The notes under the pieces were generated by a model. The model was not told where the DNA came from, searched no databases, and saw only the letters and a list, made by a program, of their open reading frames with translations. Below are positions 1 to 7,407 of a DNA stretch of 13,937 nucleotides, in pieces. Position numbers and translations under genes: made by a program. Within the stretch, counting starts at the first letter, position 1. Each line of letters starts with the position of its first letter. The stretch covers positions 1 through 13,937 of the forward strand of contig JBBISA010000077.1 of assembly GCA_037441525.1 (NCBI GenBank). The letters are read 5' to 3'. The DNA is from SKVR01 sp037441525. Lineage in GTDB: Bacteria; Bacteroidota; Bacteroidia; Bacteroidales; UBA7960.

Positions 1-177
1 ACAAGTTATAATAACACTTCTAGTCATGTGGCAAGATGTAAATACCCTAGTAAAAGATTTTGTTTCCCGGCTGCTAGTGCATATAATTGGTCAAACCACG
101 TGTATTTATTGGAAGCCGGAATTATTTTCCCTTAAAAAATAAATTCCCTAACTTACTATCTGTTTCATTAAAGATTC

Positions 178-185
178 TATTTTTG
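178..185 (+). promoter_or_regulatory. Candidate -7 promoter element for the aldolase/TRAP operon
   Basis: TATTTTTG is an exact match to the Bacteroidetes -7 consensus TAnnTTTG, and it lies 27 nt before the preferred aldolase ATG at 213. No good -33 TTTG is visible about 20 nt upstream, so this is only a candidate. The rest of 1-212 shows no recognisable gene. Confidence 0.35.
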
Positions 186-212
186 TACAATCGATTGTAT
201 AAAACCCGTTGT

Positions 213-884
213 ATGGCCCGATTTAACCGCATTCAGACATTTTTAGCCATGGAGGCTGCCGGTGTGATACCGGTTTTTTATCACCCCGACCCCGAAATCT
301 GTTTTCAAATTGTAAAAGCCTGTCATCAGGGTGGGCTCAATGTATTTGAATTTACCAATCGTGGCGACTATGCGCATGAGGTGTTCTCAACACTCAACAA
401 AAAAGTAGCCAAGGAATTGCCTAAGGTGGTGCTGGGTATAGGTTCAGTGCTGGATGCAGCTATCGCTTCGCTTTATATTCAGTTGGGGAGCAATTTCATT
501 GTTTCTCCGGTATTGAAGGAAGATATTGCCATTGTTTGCAACCGCCGCAAAATACTTTGGGCACCAGGGTGCGGGTCTGTTACAGAAATATCGAAAGCTG
601 AAGAGCTGGGTGCAGAAATCGTAAAGATATTCCCTGGTAGTTCTGTGGGTGGCCCCGACTTTATTAAATCAGTAAAAGGCCCTATGCCCTGGACCAATAT
701 AATGCCAACTGGCGGCGTTACCCCCGACGAGGAAAATCTAAGAGCATGGTTCTCAGCTGGCGCTACCTGCCTTGGGATGGGGAGTCAGCTGGTAAGCAAT
801 GATATAATTAAGGAAAAAAATTTCGCACTCCTTCAGGACCGGGCCATGCACATTTCCATCCTGTTAAAAAAAATCAGGAAGTAG
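213..884 (+). CDS. eda: KDPG/KHG-type aldolase (2-dehydro-3-deoxy-phosphogluconate aldolase family)
   Basis: This cytosolic class I aldolase is expected to split 2-keto-3-deoxy-6-phosphogluconate (or the galactonate epimer, or 4-hydroxy-2-oxoglutarate) into pyruvate and an aldehyde, here glyceraldehyde-3-phosphate. The 223-residue length fits the family. The Schiff-base lysine is K138 in the motif VKIFPG, matching the KFFPA motif of E. coli Eda. The general acid/base glutamate is probably E46 in FEFTNR, and PTGGV at 165-169 is the phosphate-binding loop. The frame stays open upstream to a TTG at 87, but the extra 42 residues look non-coding and the family begins near the ATG at 213, so that start was chosen. 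The gene is first in a cluster with three TRAP transporter genes; the dctP ATG lies 52 nt downstream. That context suggests catabolism of an imported sugar acid. The exact substrate epimer cannot be read from the sequence. Confidence 0.88.
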   Translation: MARFNRIQTFLAMEAAGVIPVFYHPDPEICFQIVKACHQGGLNVFEFTNRGDYAHEVFSTLNKKVAKELPKVVLGIGSVLDAAIASLYIQLGSNFIVSPVLKEDIAIVCNRRKILWAPGCGSVTEISKAEELGAEIVKIFPGSSVGGPDFIKSVKGPMPWTNIMPTGGVTPDEENLRAWFSAGATCLGMGSQLVSNDIIKEKNFALLQDRAMHISILLKKIRK

Positions 885-936
885 CATCGCACTTGCCTTG
901 ATACATTGTTCAGTATTCAATTCTATTTCAAGTTTC

Positions 937-1971
937 ATGACCAAAAATTTTTTTTCTCGCAATCTGTTAATCATCTTTTTAGGGATTATTGTTTTTAACA
1001 CAGCTTGCGTTCAGAGAGAGCATGTTACCGTTCTTAAACTGGCTCATGGGCTCGACCCCAGTCATTCGGTGCACCAGGGCATGGTTTATATGGGCCGGAA
1101 AGTATATGAGAAATCAGACGGACAGATGCGCATCGATATTTATCCAAGCGGACAATTGGGTTCAGAACGCGAAAACGTAGAAATGCTCCAGATTGGCAGC
1201 CTTGCCATAACAAAGGTTTCGGCAGCTATTATGGAAAGTTTTGCACCATCGTACCGTGTTTTCGGATTGCCTTACATCTTTGTTAGTCGCGAGCATGCGC
1301 AGAAGGTATTCGATGGTGATGTGGGAAGAGAAATTCTCAGCGATGGTGAACAGTTCTGGTTGCGCGGACTTACCTTCTACGACGCCGGAAGCCGAAGTTT
1401 TTATACCAAGGACCGCCCCATTATGCACCCTTCCGATTTGCGTGGTCTCAAAATCAGGGTTATGCCCAGCCCCTCTGCTGTAAATATGATACGAGTATTT
1501 GGTGGCTCTCCCACACCTATTAGTTGGGGCGAACTTTATACCGCTTTGCAGGGGGGGGTGGTTGACGGTGCTGAAAACAATCCGCCAAGCTTATATTTAT
1601 CTCATCATTACGAAGTTTGCCGGTATTACTCCCTCAACGAACATTCTACCATCCCTGATGTGTTGCTTATAAGTACGAAAATTTGGAACACCCTTTCACC
1701 TCAGCAACAACAATGGCTGCAGGAAGCCGCTGATGAGTCGGCCATTCATCAACGCGAACTGTGGCTAGAATCTGAGCTTCACTCACTGAAAATGGTGGAA
1801 GAAGCCGGAGTTCAGATATTACATCCTGACAAACAACCTTTTATAGATATAGCCCAGGGACTTTACGAACAATACAAACAGGATGCCCGCCTTTTTGAGC
1901 TTATCAAACGAATTCAGGCTCTGAATCCTGATGAAAAAACCACCCAAAACGAATTAGATAACAACCAATAG
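937..1971 (+). CDS. dctP: TRAP transporter substrate-binding lipoprotein (DctP family)
   Basis: This is the extracytoplasmic solute receptor of a TRAP transporter, which captures an organic or sugar acid and hands it to the DctQM permease. The 344-residue protein starts with a basic-hydrophobic signal (residues 1-23) and a lipobox-like NTAC with C24, so it is probably a lipoprotein. Family hallmarks are the LKIRVM motif, where R174 matches the arginine that binds the ligand carboxylate, R153 in GSRSFY, and the segment from about W197 (SWGELYTALQ) to GVVDGAEN at 207-214. An in-frame TTG at 898 would add 13 residues ahead of the signal peptide, so the ATG at 937 is preferred. It is followed after 22 nt by dctQ. 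Pairing with a KDPG-type aldolase suggests a hexuronate or aldonate ligand; this is inferred from context, not seen in the binding site. Confidence 0.93.
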   Translation: MTKNFFSRNLLIIFLGIIVFNTACVQREHVTVLKLAHGLDPSHSVHQGMVYMGRKVYEKSDGQMRIDIYPSGQLGSERENVEMLQIGSLAITKVSAAIMESFAPSYRVFGLPYIFVSREHAQKVFDGDVGREILSDGEQFWLRGLTFYDAGSRSFYTKDRPIMHPSDLRGLKIRVMPSPSAVNMIRVFGGSPTPISWGELYTALQGGVVDGAENNPPSLYLSHHYEVCRYYSLNEHSTIPDVLLISTKIWNTLSPQQQQWLQEAADESAIHQRELWLESELHSLKMVEEAGVQILHPDKQPFIDIAQGLYEQYKQDARLFELIKRIQALNPDEKTTQNELDNNQ

Positions 1972-1993
1972 ACCATTAAACAAAACTCCGACT

Positions 1994-2470
1994 ATGAAGC
2001 ATCGCATTATAATAGACAAGATTCTTGGCTGGGTTGTAACCATTTTAATGGGCGTATTGGTTCTCAACGTATTGTGGCAGGTTACAAGCCGTTTTGTAAT
2101 CGGGCATCCAAGCTCATTTACCGATGAGTTGGCTGGCTTTCTGCTTATTTGGGTAGGATTGATGGGTGCAGCATACGCCACTGGGCAAAAACAACATCTT
2201 GCCATTGACCTTATTTCTGGAAAGCTTACCTCTCAAAATAAAAAGCGTCTGGGTACATTGATTAATTTGCTCATTATTATTTTCTCTTCAATAATTCTGA
2301 TGGTAGGGGGTGCAAACCTGGTTTATATAACTTTCCACCTCAACCAGATTTCATCGGCCTTGCAAATACCTGTGGGCTATGTTTACATAGTGCTGCCCCT
2401 GAGCGGCTTGTTCATTATTTATTATGCCATCACCGATATTTTGCTAATATGGCGGAATGTACAAGAATAG
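1994..2470 (+). CDS. dctQ: TRAP transporter small permease subunit (DctQ family)
   Basis: This 158-residue inner-membrane protein has four predicted membrane spans, at roughly residues 10-32, 45-62, 86-106 and 126-148. That is the usual DctQ topology. The conserved region between spans 2 and 3 is present as GQKQHLAIDLI (64-74), which matches the family pattern of a glycine and histidine followed by an ID pair. The start has Lys/Arg just before the first span, as expected for an N-in protein. The small subunit pairs with DctM to form the permease. It sits 22 nt after dctP and is separated from dctM by an unusually long 201-bp gap with no clear ORF. Confidence 0.92.
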   Translation: MKHRIIIDKILGWVVTILMGVLVLNVLWQVTSRFVIGHPSSFTDELAGFLLIWVGLMGAAYATGQKQHLAIDLISGKLTSQNKKRLGTLINLLIIIFSSIILMVGGANLVYITFHLNQISSALQIPVGYVYIVLPLSGLFIIYYAITDILLIWRNVQE

Positions 2471-2671
2471 TTGTTGCGGGCGACAGAAATCGGAAATCGT
2501 TGGTTGAATGTGATAAATTCATTGATTATCAGATCCATAATTCACCCCTGACTAAAGATACTGGTAATACACAAACTGGAGTAGGAAGGTAAATGGTCGG
2601 TAATTTCAAAAAAATAACATTGAATGGTGCTTAAAGCAAAAATCAATTAAAACTATAAAACCTGAATACAA

Positions 2672-3967
2672 ATGGAATATTTCGAAATACTGGTACTTGT
2701 TATTTCCTTTGTTTTATTGCTGATTCTTGGAGTCCCTATTGCCTATAGTATTGGTATTTCGGGTGGATTAACCCTGCTTATCAGCATAATGCCACTGCCG
2801 GCCTTTACCACCTTTGCCCAGCGAATGGCAACTGCCATGAATAGCTTTGCGCTGCTGGCCATACCCTTTTTTATTCTGGCAGGCCAACTAATGAACCAGG
2901 GAGGAATTGCTCTGCGACTTATAAATTTTGCCAAGGTGCTGGTTGGAAGACTACCTGGCGGCCTTGCCTTTGTAAATATAATTGCCAATATGCTTTTCGG
3001 AGCTATTTCAGGTTCCGCAGCAGCATCAGCATCGGCCATCGGCAGCTTTATGACTCCTAAAATGAAGGAAGAAGGTTATGACCCGGCTTATAGTGCAGCG
3101 GTAAACATTACTTCGGCCACTACAGGTTTGGTAATTCCACCCAGTAATATTCTGATTGTTTACAGCCTTGCAAGTGGTGGGGCATCCATTGCGGCCCTGT
3201 TTCTTGCAGGCTACATTCCGGGAATTCTTACCGGTATATTCCTAATGGGAGTAGCGGCTGCCATTGCTTATCGAAAAAACTATCCGGTAGGCGAAAGAGT
3301 AACTATCAAATTCGGAGTGATTAAATTTCTTGATGCCATACCCAGTATGTTCCTTTTGGTAATTGTTATCGGCGGAATTATAGCAGGTTACTTTACGGCT
3401 ACAGAAGCATCTGCGGTAGCAGTGCTTTATACATTAGTCCTTTCAATGATTTATAAGCAGATAAAACTCAGTGATCTCCCTGCCATTTTATTGCGTACAG
3501 TTACCACCACATCTATTGTGCTTTTGCTGGTTGCAACATCTATGGGGCTTTCGTGGGTTATGTCATATGCCAATATACCTCAAAGTGTAAGTGAAGGACT
3601 GTTATCGGTAAGCTCCAATCCCTTTATTATACTTCTCATTATCAACCTGATATTGTTGTTCGTGGGAATTTTTATGGATATGACCCCGGCCGTTCTTATT
3701 TTCACTCCCATTTTCCTTCCTGTAGTGGTCGATCTGGGCATGGACCCAATCCATTTCGGAATAATCATGGTTGTAAACCTTAGTGTGGGGCTTTGTACAC
3801 CTCCGGTTGGCGCAGTATTATTTATTGGTTGCAGTGTGGCTAAAATTGGTATAGAAAAGGTAATACGGCCGCTTATGCCCTTTTTTGCTGCCATGATTAT
3901 TGTGCTGATGCTCATAACCTATCTGCCGCAGCTTAGCTTATGGTTACCAAAGCTATTTGGGTTTTAA
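2672..3967 (+). CDS. dctM: TRAP transporter large permease subunit (DctM family)
   Basis: DctM is the sodium- or proton-coupled translocating subunit of the TRAP system. The 431-residue length is typical, and the protein is hydrophobic throughout, with about 11-12 membrane segments. Diagnostic motifs are in order: LLAIPFFILAGQLM at 61-74 followed by GGIALRL, the ISGSAAA loop at 112-118, GLVIPPS at 152-158, and a repeat of that half-motif near the C-terminus (LCTPPVGAVLF). The two PP loops reflect the inverted-repeat elevator architecture. The ATG at 2672 is preceded by an A-rich leader, as is common in Bacteroidetes. This is the last gene of the plus-strand cluster; the next gene is convergent, starting 79 nt further on. 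The gene is intact. Confidence 0.95.
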   Translation: MEYFEILVLVISFVLLLILGVPIAYSIGISGGLTLLISIMPLPAFTTFAQRMATAMNSFALLAIPFFILAGQLMNQGGIALRLINFAKVLVGRLPGGLAFVNIIANMLFGAISGSAAASASAIGSFMTPKMKEEGYDPAYSAAVNITSATTGLVIPPSNILIVYSLASGGASIAALFLAGYIPGILTGIFLMGVAAAIAYRKNYPVGERVTIKFGVIKFLDAIPSMFLLVIVIGGIIAGYFTATEASAVAVLYTLVLSMIYKQIKLSDLPAILLRTVTTTSIVLLLVATSMGLSWVMSYANIPQSVSEGLLSVSSNPFIILLIINLILLFVGIFMDMTPAVLIFTPIFLPVVVDLGMDPIHFGIIMVVNLSVGLCTPPVGAVLFIGCSVAKIGIEKVIRPLMPFFAAMIIVLMLITYLPQLSLWLPKLFGF

Positions 3968-3993
3968 TCCAGTTTTATAAGCATAATGGAGGT

Positions 3994-4020
3994 CGGGATT
4001 TGAAAATCACCCCAATCCCG
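3994..4020. repeat. Inverted repeat between convergent dctM and the selD fusion
   Basis: CGGGATT (3994-4000) and AATCCCG (4014-4020) form a perfect 7-bp stem with a 13-nt loop in the short convergent intergenic region. It may act as a bidirectional transcription end or mRNA-stabilising hairpin. There is no T-run on either side, so it is not called as an intrinsic terminator. Confidence 0.45.
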
Positions 4021-4046
4021 TAACAGGAATTCTGCCACAAAACTAT

Positions 4047-6254
4047 TCAAACAACAATTATCCTGCCTAGACCTGGCTCAATGATTTCGCCTATTATCTG
4101 GGCTCGTATGCCATATTCTGCTAATGTCCGGGCAATATATTCTCCGGCCTCATTGGCAGGAAGGGAAATAAGCAATCCGCCCGATGTTTGTGCATCGCAA
4201 AGGATCACTTTCATAATGGCAGAAATGGTTGGAGCCCATTCTATGTGTGGTTGCACAAAATCGAGGTTGTTCCGGCTCCCTCCGGGAATAGCACCTGCCA
4301 TGGCCAGTTCGTAAACACCTTTAAGAACAGGCACATTTTCCGATTTAATTATACACGATACACCCGAACCAGCTGTCATTTCATTCAAATGGCCCAGTAA
4401 ACCAAATCCGGTAATATCAGTGCAGGCATTCACAGAGAATTGCTCCATGATGGCAGCTGCATTGGCATTAAGTGCCATCATCACTTCGAGGGCGGCAAGA
4501 GCAATAGTTTCATCGGCCATGTTTCGCTTTATGGCGGTAGATATTATACCAGTGCCGATAGGTTTAGTAAGCACCAGCACATCGCCAGGCTTGGCGTTGC
4601 AATTGGTGAGTATTTTTGCGGGATGTACCATCCCTGTAACCACCATTCCAAATTTAGGTTCGGGGTCTTCAACGGTATGGCCCCCCAATATGCTGATGCC
4701 TGCTTCGGCGGCTTTGTCTGTTGCCCCTCTTAAAATATTCTTCAAAACCTGTTCCGGTAACCGATTGGTCGGAAATCCTACAATATTAAGTGCAAACAAG
4801 GGTTTTGCTCCCATGGCGTATATGTCGCTTAGGGCGTTGGCGGCTGCAATAGCACCAAATGAATAGGGGTCGTCAACCACAGGAGTAAAAAAATCTACGG
4901 TTTGTACCAAGGCCATTTCATCGCTGATTCGGTAAACAGCGGCATCATCGGAAGTATTGGTGCCTACAAGCACATTTTTATCAGTAACCGGGGGCATATC
5001 CCTTAACAGTCTTTCAAGAAACTGTGGTCGTATTTTGCAGGCACAACCCAAACCCTGGGTATAACGGGTAAGCTTTATCTGACCAGACACCATGGTCTCT
5101 TCTGCGGGCAATTCTGCACCAGGCTGAAGACGTTTTACAGCATCAATTACCAAACGGGCTGCTGTGTGTATTTCGGTTATAGTGGTGCTTTTTCCGGTCG
5201 AAAAACGTAGGGTTCCTTTAGCATACTCTTCCGGAATTTTCATGGCCAGCAGTACAGGTGAAATATTTACACTGTCGGAGTGGCAGGCGGCACCGGCCGA
5301 AGCAGCAATACCCGCGAGTTCATCCAGTAATATATTTGCTTCCATCCCCGGGAAACTGATATTTAGTGTGTTGGGGAGTCGCAGTTCAGGATGCCCGTTA
5401 AGTTTTATACCGGACAATTCATCAAGGAGTAGATTGTATAAATGGTCGCGGGTTTTTCGCATTTGCCCTGTGTTTTTTTCAATGTCGCGAAGGGCGATTT
5501 CAGCAGCTTTTCCCAACCCCGCAATTTCAAGAATATTTTCGGTACCTGCCCTGAGATTTTGTTCATGGTTGGCGCCGTGCATAAGTTTTTCGAGTTGCAC
5601 ACCCCGTTTTACATATAGAGCTCCCACCCCTTTGGGTGCATAAAACTTATGGCCGGCAAGAGAGAGCAGATCAACGTTCAATCCTTTAACATCAACCGAA
5701 ATTTTACCTGCCGACTGGGCAGCATCGCTATGGAACAGAATACCACGGCTTCGGGCGAGTGCCCCAATCTCTTCAATGGGCTGAATGGTACCTGTTTCGT
5801 TGTTGGCATGCATAATACTTATCAGGATGGTGGACGGGGTAATTGCCTGGGCAACATCTTTAACATCAATCCTTCCAAATTCATCTACAGGCAACCACGT
5901 AACAGAAAAACCCTGTTCCTGCAAATAAATACAGACTTCGGTAACAGCGGGGTGTTCAATTTGTGAAGTTATTATGTGGTTCCCCTTTTTGCGATTCTGG
6001 AAGGCTGCCCCTTTAAGTGCCCAGTTGTTGGCCTCGGTGCCTCCGCTGGTAAAGATCACCTCATCAGGAAAACAATTCAGCAGTTGGGCAATCTGGATGC
6101 GGGCATCTTCGATGGCCTGCCGTGTTTGCACTCCGTAAATGTGCGAACTTGACGGGTTTCCAAAATATTGATCAAGGAAAGGTTGCATAGCTTGCCTCAC
6201 CTCCGGGTCGATGGGTGTGGTTGCATTATAGTCGAGATAAACAGGTTTTTCCAT
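4047..6254 (-). CDS. selD: Fused selenocysteine lyase/cysteine desulfurase-like (NifS) and selenophosphate synthetase (SelD)
   Basis: One uninterrupted 735-codon frame encodes two complete enzymes. Residues 1 to about 380 are a class V PLP enzyme: LDYNATTP at 7-14, SGGTEANN at 70-77, PLP lysine K203 in SLAGHKF and catalytic C324 in GAACHSD. The CHSD...SPVLL and GKSTT motifs resemble mammalian selenocysteine lyase more than housekeeping IscS (GSACTS). Residues about 393-735 are SelD, close to the 347-residue length of E. coli SelD: catalytic C404 in GCACK, encoded by TGT rather than a UGA Sec codon, then K407, the DDAAVY metal/ATP motif at 436-441, DFFTPVVDDP at 454-463 and GGHTVEDPEP at 524-533. 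The inferred role is to release selenium from selenocysteine and pass it to ATP-dependent selenophosphate synthesis in one cytosolic polypeptide. mnmH, a selenophosphate user, lies 15 nt upstream. An internal ATG at 5093 could give free SelD. Confidence 0.93.
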   Translation of the reverse strand: MEKPVYLDYNATTPIDPEVRQAMQPFLDQYFGNPSSSHIYGVQTRQAIEDARIQIAQLLNCFPDEVIFTSGGTEANNWALKGAAFQNRKKGNHIITSQIEHPAVTEVCIYLQEQGFSVTWLPVDEFGRIDVKDVAQAITPSTILISIMHANNETGTIQPIEEIGALARSRGILFHSDAAQSAGKISVDVKGLNVDLLSLAGHKFYAPKGVGALYVKRGVQLEKLMHGANHEQNLRAGTENILEIAGLGKAAEIALRDIEKNTGQMRKTRDHLYNLLLDELSGIKLNGHPELRLPNTLNISFPGMEANILLDELAGIAASAGAACHSDSVNISPVLLAMKIPEEYAKGTLRFSTGKSTTITEIHTAARLVIDAVKRLQPGAELPAEETMVSGQIKLTRYTQGLGCACKIRPQFLERLLRDMPPVTDKNVLVGTNTSDDAAVYRISDEMALVQTVDFFTPVVDDPYSFGAIAAANALSDIYAMGAKPLFALNIVGFPTNRLPEQVLKNILRGATDKAAEAGISILGGHTVEDPEPKFGMVVTGMVHPAKILTNCNAKPGDVLVLTKPIGTGIISTAIKRNMADETIALAALEVMMALNANAAAIMEQFSVNACTDITGFGLLGHLNEMTAGSGVSCIIKSENVPVLKGVYELAMAGAIPGGSRNNLDFVQPHIEWAPTISAIMKVILCDAQTSGGLLISLPANEAGEYIARTLAEYGIRAQIIGEIIEPGLGRIIVV

Positions 6255-6269
6255 AGTGGTATGAAATGG

Positions 6270-7307
6270 CTAATACTTTTGGATGCCGGGTTGTTCCAGA
6301 ATTTGCCGGGCTATTGAGTTGGCATCAGAAGTTTGTGTATTTAACATCAGGATTTCAGCACCTTCCTTTTTTTCAAGGTCGTAGGTATAGGTTTTATCGT
6401 AATAAGTGAGCACAATCCCTATAGCAGTGGCAAAATCACCATTTTCAATAGCATCAGCAGCTATCTTCACTTTATCGCCGCCCAGCCGCCGACTAAGGTT
6501 ATTTAGAGAATGGAGAAGTAATTCCTTCGGATAGCGTGTATAATCTGCAATAAGCCTTTCAACACGCAATTCAACCGGCATTTCTATACAAATGGAAAAT
6601 GAACGTTGCTTAAGGTTATAAAGCCTTTCGGGGATATTTACTTTGCCTATAAACCGGCTTTCATCCTCCACCCAAACTGGTTTAGTGAAATCGAGTTTTA
6701 ACCATGAGTCGCAAAGGTTGTTTTCAAACTGCTCATTGGTAGGCTGTGGCGATTCACCAATGGCCCCAAAGGCTGAACCTTTGTGGTTGGCATGCTTTTC
6801 CAGATCGAGCACCTGTTGCCCCATAGCTTCAATTGCCCTGAGTATTTCGGTTTTTCCTGAGCCGGTTTTGCCCGACAGTACAATTAGCCGGCACTCCTTT
6901 TCCCATGAATCTCGGATAAATTTTCGCCAGGCTTTGTATCCACCCTGTAGCAGGCACACATCGAAACCAGCTGTTGAGAGCAGCCACGCCATGCTTTCTG
7001 AGCGCATCCCGCCACGCCAGCAATGAACAAGAATTTTTCGCTCGGGAGCAATCCGTCGTGCCTGTTTCACAAAATTCTGAAGTTTTTTCCCGGCAATTCC
7101 CAACCCTTCCAGAACTGCTGCCTCTTTGCCTGAATTCTTGTATAAGGTCCCAATTATGCTTCGCTCATCATTATCAAACAAAGGCAAATTAAACGTGCCT
7201 GGAATGTGCCCCTCAGCATACTCTCCAGGGGAGCGCACATCAATTACAGGGGTAGTTTTGGCATTTTCCAGAAATATAGATGGGGAAACAGAAGCAATTT
7301 TTTCCAT
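6270..7307 (-). CDS. mnmH: tRNA 2-selenouridine synthase (MnmH/SelU/YbbB)
   Basis: MnmH uses selenophosphate to replace sulfur with selenium in 5-substituted 2-thiouridine at the wobble position of tRNAs for Lys, Glu and Gln, through a geranylated intermediate. The 345-residue protein has the family's two parts. An N-terminal rhodanese domain (about 10-132) carries IDVRSPGEY at 22-30 and active-site C96 in LVHCWRGGMRS; E. coli uses C97. A C-terminal P-loop domain has Walker A GKTGSGKT at 146-153, then DLEKHANHKGSAFG at 168-181 and PQPTNEQFE at 187-195, all characteristic of the family. It is slightly shorter than E. coli MnmH (364). It is followed 15 nt later by the lyase-SelD fusion that would supply its substrate, so the pair very likely forms one operon. 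A terminator lies about 35 nt before its start codon. Confidence 0.95.
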   Translation of the reverse strand: MEKIASVSPSIFLENAKTTPVIDVRSPGEYAEGHIPGTFNLPLFDNDERSIIGTLYKNSGKEAAVLEGLGIAGKKLQNFVKQARRIAPERKILVHCWRGGMRSESMAWLLSTAGFDVCLLQGGYKAWRKFIRDSWEKECRLIVLSGKTGSGKTEILRAIEAMGQQVLDLEKHANHKGSAFGAIGESPQPTNEQFENNLCDSWLKLDFTKPVWVEDESRFIGKVNIPERLYNLKQRSFSICIEMPVELRVERLIADYTRYPKELLLHSLNNLSRRLGGDKVKIAADAIENGDFATAIGIVLTYYDKTYTYDLEKKEGAEILMLNTQTSDANSIARQILEQPGIQKY

Positions 7308-7330
7308 AATATACCTTCAGGCGTGGTGTG

Positions 7331-7338
7331 TAAAATTA
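7331..7338 (-). promoter_or_regulatory. Weak candidate -7 element for the mnmH-selD operon
   Basis: On the minus strand the sequence reads TAATTTTA, seven of eight matches to TAnnTTTG. It is squeezed between the icd terminator and the mnmH ATG at 7307, so any -33 contact would fall within the terminator stem. Read-through from icd is the alternative. The call is speculative. Confidence 0.2.
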
Positions 7339-7342
7339 AATG

Positions 7343-7378
7343 AAAAATCCCCCGGATAAGTATTGCCGGAGGATTTTT
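7343..7378 (-). terminator. Intrinsic terminator downstream of icd
   Basis: The two 13-nt arms, 7343-7355 and 7366-7378, pair completely in the minus-strand RNA with one G-U wobble. The loop is 10 nt. The RNA has the GC-rich core CCUCCGG/CCGGGGG and ends in a U5 run. The hairpin begins 29 nt after the icd stop codon and separates icd from mnmH. Confidence 0.87.
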
Positions 7379-7407
7379 AAGCTGAAAGAATAATTATTAT
7401 GATAATA

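Noticed and set aside
87..212. N-terminal extension of the aldolase from the TTG at 87
   Set aside because: The 42 extra residues have no family counterpart and would overlap the candidate promoter; the ATG at 213 gives the normal family length.
898..936. TTG start for dctP
   Set aside because: It would put 13 residues ahead of a signal peptide that starts cleanly at the ATG at 937.
2471..2671. A small gene between dctQ and dctM
   Set aside because: The frames are short and interrupted by stops, with no recognisable motif; nothing can be supported.
3994..4020. Rho-independent terminator between dctM and the selD fusion
   Set aside because: The 7-bp stem has a 13-nt loop and no T-run on either strand, so it is listed only as an inverted repeat.
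5164..5643. A 159-codon plus-strand frame, and other long frames opposite the lyase-SelD gene
   Set aside because: It lies wholly antisense to a strongly supported gene and its Ser/Arg-rich translation shows no family motif; it is a shadow frame.
4047..6254. Two adjacent genes misread as a fusion
   Set aside because: The frame is continuous through the linker with no stop between the domains, and both halves are complete with catalytic residues in the same frame. Only re-sequencing could show an error.
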